Source of the DNA: Acidimicrobiales bacterium
GTDB lineage: Bacteria; Actinomycetota; Acidimicrobiia; Acidimicrobiales; Ilumatobacteraceae
Length of the DNA stretch: 5,837 nucleotides
Direction: 5' to 3'
NCBI GenBank assembly: GCA_030830415.1
Contig: JAURNB010000112.1
Coordinates: 1-5,837, forward strand
Positions 1 to 5,342 of the stretch are shown piece after piece (the stretch's first letter is position 1; every line of letters begins with the position of its first letter). The position numbers and the translations under genes were made by a program. Below the pieces are notes generated by a model. The model saw only the letters and a program-made list of their open reading frames with translations. It was not told the DNA's origin and searched no databases.

Positions 1-72
1 CAAGCAGTGATGGCGCTACTGAAAAGTGAAGACCTCGGTGTTCCTTTGCAGTTTGAAAATTTCCGTGACTAA
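1..72 (+). CDS. yajQ: YajQ family nucleotide-binding protein, C-terminal end (partial)
   Basis: Frame 1 is open from the left edge to a TAA at 70-72 and gives 23 residues. It begins QAVMALLKSEDLG and ends PLQFENFRD. This matches the highly conserved tail of YajQ (UPF0234), whose E. coli member has LQAVMAM...DLGQP followed by QFKNFRD, ending at the same residue. Proteins of this family are small, about 160 residues, with two ferredoxin-like domains. They bind nucleotides, and some members are described as cyclic di-GMP receptors; their role in most bacteria is unclear. Only the last seventh or so is visible, so nothing can be said about the ligand-binding part or upstream neighbours. It converges on acs with 6 bases between the two stop codons. 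Confidence 0.82.
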   Translation, partial: QAVMALLKSEDLGVPLQFENFRD

Positions 73-84
73 AGGTTTTTAGTC
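67..84. terminator. Stop-codon palindrome between yajQ and acs, possible bidirectional terminator
   Basis: GACTAAA (67-73) and TTTAGTC (78-84) form a perfect 7-bp inverted repeat around the loop GGTT. Both stop codons lie in it: the yajQ TAA at 70-72 and the acs TAA at 79-81 on the other strand. The position between convergent genes suits a shared transcription terminator. However, the stem has only two G-C pairs, and the U-rich tracts that follow are broken (TTCATT on the plus side; ATTTTC about 7 bases out on the minus side). It could also be a by-product of two facing stop codons. Function is inferred from position. Confidence 0.4.
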
Positions 85-2034
85 TTCATTCGATTCTGCA
101 GCGCGCTTTTGCAATTCGGTCACAACGCTTGCATCGGCAAGTGTGGTGGTGTCGCCCAAATTTCTTCCTTCGGCAACATCGCGTAGCAACCTGCGCATAA
201 TTTTTCCACTCCGCGTTTTGGGTAGGTCGGGTGTGAAGAAAATTGCTTTGGGTTTTGCTATTGCGCCAATTTCTTTTGCTACATGATTACGCAAATCATT
301 TTCAGAAACCGATGCGCCACCACGCAAAGTAACGTACGCAATAATTGCTTGACCCGTTGTTGCATCGTTCGCACCTACAACAGCAGCTTCTGCAACGCTC
401 GGATGTGAAACAAGTGCCGACTCTACTTCTGTTGTGGAAATGCGATGCCCAGAAACATTCATGACATCATCAACGCGACCAAGCAACCAGAGATAACCAT
501 CGTCATCTAACTTTGCGCCATCGCCAGCAAAATAGCGACCAGGAAATTTACTCCAATACGTTTCTTGGAATCGTTTGGGGTCACCCCAAATACCTCGCAG
601 CATTCCTGGCCACGGGTGCGTGAGTGTGAGATAGCCGCCACCACGGGTGATGACATTTCCCTTTTCATCAACTACTTCTGCGCCAATTCCCGGCAAAGGA
701 AACGTTGCTGAGCCAGGCTTTGTTGTTGTTACACCTGGCAAAGGGCTAATCATGATGCCGCCGGTTTCGGTTTGCCACCACGTATCGACAACAGGGCAAC
801 GACCTTGACCAATATTTTCGTGGTACCACATCCATGCTTCTGGGTTGATGGGTTCACCCACACTGCCAATCACACGTAATGAGCTGAGGTCATGTTTTTG
901 TGGTTCTTCCACACCCCACTTCATGAAAGTACGAATTGCTGTTGGTGCAGTGTAGAAAATACTCACTTTGTATTTTTCAACAATGCTCCACAAACGATCG
1001 TTCTCGGGATAGTTCGGAACACCTTCATAAATGACTTGTGTTGCGCCGTTTGAAAGTGGTCCGTACACGATGTACGAGTGACCGGTGATCCACCCCACGT
1101 CTGCTGTGCACCAATACACATCGGTTTCTGGGTGGAGGTCGAAAACATATTTGTGCGTGTAAGTCACATGTGTGAGATACCCACCCGTTGTGTGCATAAT
1201 GCCTTTAGGTTTTCCTGTGGTACCACTGGTGTACAACAAGAAAAGCAGTTGCTCACTCGACATGGGTTCAGCAACACACACTGGTTCTGCAACAGCCATG
1301 AGATCGTGGTACCAATGATCGCGACCTTCATGCATCGTGACGGCGTTGCCACCACGCTTCACCACAACAACATGTTCAATTGTTGGAGTTGAACTCACTG
1401 CTTCATCGGCCTGTGGCTTGAGTGGAAAAACTTCGCCACGCCGGTAACCGCCGTCTGCAGTAATGAGCACCTTTGCCTCAGCATCGTTAATACGGTCGGC
1501 AAGGGCCTGCGAACTAAAACCACCGAAAACAACGGAGTGTGCAGCACCAATGCGCGCACATGCCAACATCGCTACCACTGCTTCTGGAATCATCGGTAAA
1601 TAAATATTTACTCTGTCGCCTTTTTGGACTCCCAGGCCTTTCAAAGCATTCGAAAACTTTTGTACTTCATCGAGTAACCATGCATACGTGAGCGTGCGCG
1701 TATCGCCAGGTTCTCCCTCCCAGTGAATAGCTACTTTGCTCCCGTTACCGGCCTCTACGTGGCGGTCGAGACAGTTATATGCCACATTGAGTTCACCACC
1801 AATAAACCACTTGCTATATGGGCTTTTCCACTCACAAATAGTGTTCCACGGCTTGTTCCAAGTGACCGTCTCAGTTGCCTGTGTTGCCCAGAACGCTTCA
1901 TAGTCTTCGCTCGCAATGTCGTACAGATGGGTTTCAGACACCAAGGCATTGGCCTGAAATGCCGCGCTCGGAGGGAACTTGCGCTGCTCCCACAACAGGT
2001 CAGAAATGTTTGGTGAATCAGTCGCTTCGCTCAT
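79..2034 (-). CDS. acs: Acetyl-CoA synthetase (AMP-forming)
   Basis: A cytoplasmic enzyme that turns acetate, ATP and CoA into acetyl-CoA, AMP and pyrophosphate through an acetyl-AMP intermediate. Its 651 residues match the usual family length (about 650). An acetyl-CoA synthetase N-terminal domain covers roughly residues 35-95, followed by the large AMP-binding domain and the mobile C-terminal domain (about 525-615). Visible motifs are the P-loop YTSGTTGKPKG at 268-278, TADVGWITGHSY at 310-321, GSVGEP at 390-395, the acetate-pocket motif DTWWQTETGG at 417-426, AGDG at 503-506, GRVDDVMNVSGHR at 519-531 around the domain hinge, and PKTRSGKIMRR at 605-615. K611 is the catalytic lysine that Pat-type acetyltransferases modify in other bacteria, so post-translational control is possible. 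The start is an ATG at 2034 behind a purine-rich AAAGAGGGGG. The gene diverges from a TetR regulator, its likely local controller. No key residue is missing. Confidence 0.97.
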   Translation of the reverse strand: MSEATDSPNISDLLWEQRKFPPSAAFQANALVSETHLYDIASEDYEAFWATQATETVTWNKPWNTICEWKSPYSKWFIGGELNVAYNCLDRHVEAGNGSKVAIHWEGEPGDTRTLTYAWLLDEVQKFSNALKGLGVQKGDRVNIYLPMIPEAVVAMLACARIGAAHSVVFGGFSSQALADRINDAEAKVLITADGGYRRGEVFPLKPQADEAVSSTPTIEHVVVVKRGGNAVTMHEGRDHWYHDLMAVAEPVCVAEPMSSEQLLFLLYTSGTTGKPKGIMHTTGGYLTHVTYTHKYVFDLHPETDVYWCTADVGWITGHSYIVYGPLSNGATQVIYEGVPNYPENDRLWSIVEKYKVSIFYTAPTAIRTFMKWGVEEPQKHDLSSLRVIGSVGEPINPEAWMWYHENIGQGRCPVVDTWWQTETGGIMISPLPGVTTTKPGSATFPLPGIGAEVVDEKGNVITRGGGYLTLTHPWPGMLRGIWGDPKRFQETYWSKFPGRYFAGDGAKLDDDGYLWLLGRVDDVMNVSGHRISTTEVESALVSHPSVAEAAVVGANDATTGQAIIAYVTLRGGASVSENDLRNHVAKEIGAIAKPKAIFFTPDLPKTRSGKIMRRLLRDVAEGRNLGDTTTLADASVVTELQKRAAESNED

Positions 2035-2037
2035 ATG

Positions 2038-2047
2038 CCCCCTCTTT
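2038..2047 (-). promoter_or_regulatory. acs ribosome binding site
   Basis: Read on the minus strand the bases are AAAGAGGGGG, followed by CAT and the acs ATG at 2034-2032. The GAGGGGG core is a good Shine-Dalgarno sequence, although close to the start. It supports the ATG at 2034 as the real start, together with the match to the usual family length. Confidence 0.65.
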
Positions 2048-2056
2048 CCCTTCCGA

Positions 2057-2074
2057 CTGTAGCCCTCTCTACAG
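2057..2074. promoter_or_regulatory. Inverted repeat, candidate TetR-family operator
   Basis: CTGTAG (2057-2062) and CTACAG (2069-2074) are perfect inverted 6-mers separated by CCCTCT, an 18-bp palindromic site. TetR-family dimers commonly bind palindromes of about this size in the intergenic region next to their own gene. The site lies 22 bp upstream of the acs ATG and 39 bp upstream of the regulator ATG, where binding could block either promoter. In the acs mRNA the same bases could fold as a 6-bp hairpin with an AGAGGG loop, so an RNA-level role is an alternative. Binding is inferred from arrangement only. Confidence 0.5.
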
Positions 2075-2113
2075 GGTGTTTAAAGAACGAAACAGACGTA
2101 CTAAGTTGGAGCA

Positions 2114-2809
2114 ATGGTAAAGAAAGCACCTGTGCCTGCGAAGAAACCAGCAAAGAAGCGCGCCCCTGGTCGCACCGAGAAGAACGTCGTCAACGTTGAT
2201 GGCCGTGACCGTCGGCCTTGGGCGTTAGCGAGTAAAGAACGCCTGTTAGCAGCAGCCACAGAGGAAATTGCTGAAGTTGGTTTTGAACGAGCACGACTCG
2301 CGGAAATTGCAGATCGTGCTCAAATGACACCTGGTTCTGTGTATACCTGGTTTGCCAACAAAGAAGAGCTCTTCCGCGCCGCGCTTGAAGATGCTTTCGA
2401 TGCGCAATTACTCTCCAACGTGCGTGCGCTCGAAAAGTTACCTGCCAACAGTGCGCCGTGGTTAGTGAAAATTGCCTCTCTCATTCCCCGAAATCACGAC
2501 GACGACGATTTCACCAATGCCCAGAAATTGCTCGTTGAAACGTACTACGCATCGTGGCGTGACCCACTTGCACGCGACGTACTTGCCCCGCGGGTGCGTG
2601 AGCATTTTGCTTTGTACGTGAGAATCATTGACGATGCAAAAGACGAAGGGGACATTGACGCCTCTCTCGATACACAAATGCTGGCCTCTATGTTTCTTGC
2701 TTTGGCAATGGGATTAGCACTCATTGGCATGGCCGGCATTGAACGTACAGATCCTACTAATTGGCTGAAGATCGGCATCCTGGCCGACCAAGTGGTGCGC
2801 CCCAAATAA
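2114..2809 (+). CDS. TetR/AcrR family transcriptional regulator with lysine-rich N-terminal tail
   Basis: A 231-residue DNA-binding regulator. Residues 40-90 form the TetR N-terminal domain: SKERLLAAATEEIAEVGFE, then the helix-turn-helix LAEIADRAQMTPGSVYTWF (62-80), followed by ANKEELFRAAL (81-91). This order and the closing phrase Y-x-W-F-x-N-K-E-E-L-F are diagnostic. The rest (about 95-231) is helical and variable, as expected for the ligand-binding and dimerisation domain; the effector cannot be read from it. Residues 1-23 are unusually basic (K3, K4, K10, K11, K14, K15, R16, R20, K23) and lie outside the folded domain. ATG at 2114 is the only plausible start: GGAG ends two bases before it, a tight spacing, but no later in-frame start fits better. 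It diverges from acs, so autoregulation plus control of acs is the simplest guess; regulation of genes elsewhere cannot be excluded. Confidence 0.92.
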   Translation: MVKKAPVPAKKPAKKRAPGRTEKNVVNVDGRDRRPWALASKERLLAAATEEIAEVGFERARLAEIADRAQMTPGSVYTWFANKEELFRAALEDAFDAQLLSNVRALEKLPANSAPWLVKIASLIPRNHDDDDFTNAQKLLVETYYASWRDPLARDVLAPRVREHFALYVRIIDDAKDEGDIDASLDTQMLASMFLALAMGLALIGMAGIERTDPTNWLKIGILADQVVRPK

Positions 2810-2814
2810 TTGGG
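2801..2814. terminator. Small palindrome between the TetR gene and the methyltransferase gene
   Basis: CCCAA (2801-2805) and TTGGG (2810-2814) form a 5-bp perfect inverted repeat with loop ATAA. The loop contains the TetR stop codon (TAA, 2807-2809), and the repeat ends directly before the stop of the opposing gene (2815-2817). The position between convergent genes suggests a shared terminator, but the stem is short and no T-run follows on either strand, so this is a weak call. Confidence 0.28.
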
Positions 2815-3834
2815 TTACGGAGTAAAAGTAAGAGCAGTAAAAGCGCCGAGACCACTCGGATCTAAAAGCGCAGCAGATTCACTGATACGCGAGCGCATTT
2901 TCATCGCAGCAAGATTAGGCGCCGCAGCAGCAGCTTCCCATGCAGCCCTGCCTTCAGCAACAAGTTCATCAATTCCCCACAGCTGCAAAAACTGCGACTG
3001 ACTGCGTACCGACTCTGGAGTTTTCACCGCAGCGAGTTGATCGATCATCACTTGAGTGGTGATGTCTTGATGCCCAGGAATTTGCAAATAATGCTGGCCT
3101 TTTTCATGCCCTACATATGTTCGCAACCATTCGCGCCATGGCTGTGCTGCTGCCATTGCAGTAAGAGGCGTGCAATAGTCAAAAACAAGAACACGCCCAT
3201 TTTCGATTTTTTGCAAAATGTTTTTTAACCATTCCTGTGCTTCTCTTTGCACCGGCACACGTGCACCATGTTTGGCAAACGCCGGCAAAAACGGTGACGG
3301 CTCGGTGAGCGGTTGCAAAACCTCTACTAACTGATCACCGTTCGTGGCAATCCAAGATTCACGCCACTCTTTGTCGAACACACACAGATCAAAAGCAAGG
3401 TTGTCGAGAAGTTCATTAGCAATCACCACTCCCGTGAACTTTCCTTCAGGTATTTCAGCAAGAGAGATAACCCCAGAAGGATGTTTGGCTCTTTGCTGCT
3501 CGGAAATTTCTACAGCAACATAGGTCCACACCTTGCTGCATTCTGGTTGTGCAGCAATGAGCCCACGAGCCAAGGTGCCAGGCCCTGCCCCTACTTCCAT
3601 CACAGTGAAAGATTCTGGTGAACCCATTTCTTTCCACCACGCATCGAGGGCTCGTGCAAGCACGGTGGCAAAAAGCGGCCCAACTTCAGGAGAGGTAATG
3701 AAGTCGCCACGACGCCCTGCTTCGCCGCGGCGCGCGTAAAAACCGTCGGCGCCGTAAAGAGCAATGTTCATGAAATCGCAAAAAGGTATTGCTCCACCCG
3801 CTGCGCGAATGATTTCGTGAAGTGAACTAGCCAC
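2815..3834 (-). CDS. MidA/NDUFAF7-family SAM-dependent methyltransferase, likely complex I associated
   Basis: A putative class I methyltransferase of the COG1565/DUF185 family. The mitochondrial member NDUFAF7 (MidA) is a complex I assembly factor that dimethylates an arginine of NDUFS2, the NuoD counterpart; the bacterial substrate is not established. With the chosen start it has 339 residues. Family hallmarks are IPFCDFMNIALYGADGFY at 16-33, GDFITSPEVGPLFA at 43-56, the SAM-binding motif VMEVGAGPGTLARGL at 78-92, ANELLDNL at 139-146, VLVFDY at 215-220, GHQDITTQV at 254-262 and the conserved tail from GIDELVAEGR (287-296) through LLDPSGLGAF. The open frame extends upstream to a TTG at 3903, but those residues lie inside nuoN and resemble nothing in the family. 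GTG at 3834 (or TTG 3837, GTG 3843) fits the family start. It overlaps the nuoN stop by 8 bases without a clear ribosome binding site, implying coupled translation. Confidence 0.88.
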   Translation of the reverse strand: MASSLHEIIRAAGGAIPFCDFMNIALYGADGFYARRGEAGRRGDFITSPEVGPLFATVLARALDAWWKEMGSPESFTVMEVGAGPGTLARGLIAAQPECSKVWTYVAVEISEQQRAKHPSGVISLAEIPEGKFTGVVIANELLDNLAFDLCVFDKEWRESWIATNGDQLVEVLQPLTEPSPFLPAFAKHGARVPVQREAQEWLKNILQKIENGRVLVFDYCTPLTAMAAAQPWREWLRTYVGHEKGQHYLQIPGHQDITTQVMIDQLAAVKTPESVRSQSQFLQLWGIDELVAEGRAAWEAAAAAPNLAAMKMRSRISESAALLDPSGLGAFTALTFTP

Positions 3835-5338
3835 CAAAGGCACTTGAGAACACTGCAATATCACCGAAGTGCAATGCCACCCCAGGCAAGATTCCGAGAG
3901 CAAGTGTTGCTAAACCAGTGATACCCAGTGCCAATTTGAGTGGCGCTGGTGTAGCTATTGCCGATGTATCGCCGTCTGGAACAGGACGCATCCACATTTC
4001 ACGCATCACATTTCCGTAGTAGCCAAAGGCAATAACAGAGTTCACTGCACCAATGACAGCAAGTACATAACCCCAAGTTGTGCCGGCTTCTAGTACCGCT
4101 TGAAATGCTGAGAACTTGCCAATCCATCCACCCAGTGGCGGGATTCCAGCAAGTGACGCAAGGAAGATAGTTGCGAGAGCTCCAATGCCAGGCGCATAGC
4201 TAAAGAGCCCACCGAACGACGCCAACTCGCCACTGCGGGTCTTGCGACTCACTGCCAAAATAATGGCGAACATTCCGAGGTTTGTTGCTGCGTACACAAT
4301 GAGATAGGTGACGACGGAACGCAGTACTGCAGCGCTGGAGTTTCCTTCTGCAGCAACAGCAAGTGGCATCAAAATGAACCCACCTTGCGCAATTGACGAA
4401 TACGCCAACATACGCACAATGTTTGTTTGGCGCAGCGCCATTACGTTGCCCACAGTCATGGTGAGAGCGGCAAGAATCCAAATGAGCGGTTGCCATACAT
4501 CTGCTGCTCCTGGAACAGCTACGTAAAGCACCGTCACGAGGGCAACGAACCCCGCGGCTTTCGAGGCAACAGATAAGAAGGCAGTGACTGGAGTCGGTGC
4601 ACCTTCATAGGTATCGGGTGCCCACGTGTGAAATGGAACAGCTGACACTTTGAAGGCAAAACCCACCACAACAAATACCACGGCAAGAACTCGAATTGCT
4701 GTGAGATCTCCGCTGATTTCCGACGCAAGATCAGACAACAAGGTTGAGTTTGCGACTCCGTAGAGCAGAGACATGCCATAGAGCATCACAGCTGAAGCAA
4801 ACACGCCTAAGAGGAAATACTTCACACCTGCTTCGTTGCTCTTTGCATCGCGCTTACGCCATGCAGCAAGCATGTAGGCAGGAATAGAAAGGAATTCAAG
4901 AGCGACGAAAATGGAGATGAGGTCGCGGCTCGAGGTCATCATCATCATGCCCAAAATGCTCGACAACATGAGCACCCAATACTCACCTTGGTAATAATCG
5001 CCTTCTTCAATATGGGTTGTCGACAAAAGCACAATGACATAGGCGCTCAGTAAAAAGAGGCCTTTCAAAACAAGGCTGAAGTCGTCGATGGCGTAGCGAC
5101 CATCAAACAACGAGCGAGGACCTTCATCACTTAATGCAAGCGTCAGAACAGGAATGAACGCACCGAGCAATGTAAAGCCTGCAACCGTTGACAACAGCCA
5201 CTTACTACGATCGGCAATGAAGAGATCGGCAAGTAAGACAACACAAATTCCGGCAGCAACAATGATTTCAGGCGCAATGGCGTGATAATCGATTGTTGGT
5301 GCAACCCAGTCTGCTGCAGCAAAGAGCGTGGAGAGCAC
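3827..5338 (-). CDS. nuoN: NADH-quinone oxidoreductase subunit N
   Basis: One of the three antiporter-like subunits in the membrane arm of respiratory complex I, thought to take part in proton translocation coupled to NADH oxidation. From the GTG start it has 503 residues with about 14 membrane helices, the expected number. The proton-channel domain covers roughly 137-430. Charged residues of the channel can be matched by motif to E. coli NuoN: E147 in ALEFLSIPAYML, K173 in GVKYFLLG, K230 in FKVSAVPFHTWAPDTYEGAP, K260 in SVASKAAGF and K408 in SLAGIPPLGGWIGKF. All are present, so the protein looks functional. The frame stays open to a TTG at 5374 inside nuoM, but GTG at 5338 has GGAGG eight bases upstream and is preferred. 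Four bases separate it from the nuoM stop, and its own TAG overlaps the methyltransferase start, so all three are probably co-transcribed. A run of four Met lies at 131-134. Confidence 0.96.
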   Translation of the reverse strand: MLSTLFAAADWVAPTIDYHAIAPEIIVAAGICVVLLADLFIADRSKWLLSTVAGFTLLGAFIPVLTLALSDEGPRSLFDGRYAIDDFSLVLKGLFLLSAYVIVLLSTTHIEEGDYYQGEYWVLMLSSILGMMMMTSSRDLISIFVALEFLSIPAYMLAAWRKRDAKSNEAGVKYFLLGVFASAVMLYGMSLLYGVANSTLLSDLASEISGDLTAIRVLAVVFVVVGFAFKVSAVPFHTWAPDTYEGAPTPVTAFLSVASKAAGFVALVTVLYVAVPGAADVWQPLIWILAALTMTVGNVMALRQTNIVRMLAYSSIAQGGFILMPLAVAAEGNSSAAVLRSVVTYLIVYAATNLGMFAIILAVSRKTRSGELASFGGLFSYAPGIGALATIFLASLAGIPPLGGWIGKFSAFQAVLEAGTTWGYVLAVIGAVNSVIAFGYYGNVMREMWMRPVPDGDTSAIATPAPLKLALGITGLATLALGILPGVALHFGDIAVFSSAFGG

Positions 5339-5342
5339 TTCG

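Larger units (their letters stand above)
2035..2113. promoter_or_regulatory. Divergent acs / TetR-regulator control region
   Basis: These 79 bases separate two divergent start codons, so they must hold the promoter of acs (leftward) and of the TetR gene (rightward) unless either lies inside a coding region. I see no confident -35/-10 pair in either direction. A TTTAAA at 2078-2083 is the only AT-rich core that could serve as a -10 and reads the same on both strands. The region also contains the acs ribosome binding site, the inverted repeat at 2057-2074, and GGAG at 2108-2111 just before the TetR ATG. Confidence 0.6.

Noticed and set aside
1078..1392. Open frame of 104 codons on the plus strand within acs
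   Set aside because: It lies antisense to the P-loop region of a clearly real acs gene, has no recognisable domain and a composition expected of a shadow frame. The other short frames inside acs, nuoN, nuoM and the methyltransferase were dropped for the same reason.
2078..2083. TTTAAA as a promoter -10 for acs or the TetR gene
   Set aside because: No matching -35 sequence at 16-18 bp spacing is convincing on either strand, so it is mentioned only within the intergenic region and not called as a promoter.
2545..2805. Minus-strand frame of 86 codons antisense to the TetR gene
   Set aside because: The TetR reading has the complete helix-turn-helix signature on the plus strand; the antisense frame resembles no family and has no ribosome binding site.
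3835..3903. N-terminal extension of the methyltransferase to a TTG at 3903
   Set aside because: These 23 codons lie wholly inside nuoN, are rich in Cys and Ser, and do not resemble the start of the family, which begins close to the helix before IPFCDFM.
4935..4948. CATCATCATCAT microsatellite-like run
   Set aside because: It encodes four Met in a NuoN membrane helix (residues 131-134) and is too short to call a repeat element or phase-variation tract.
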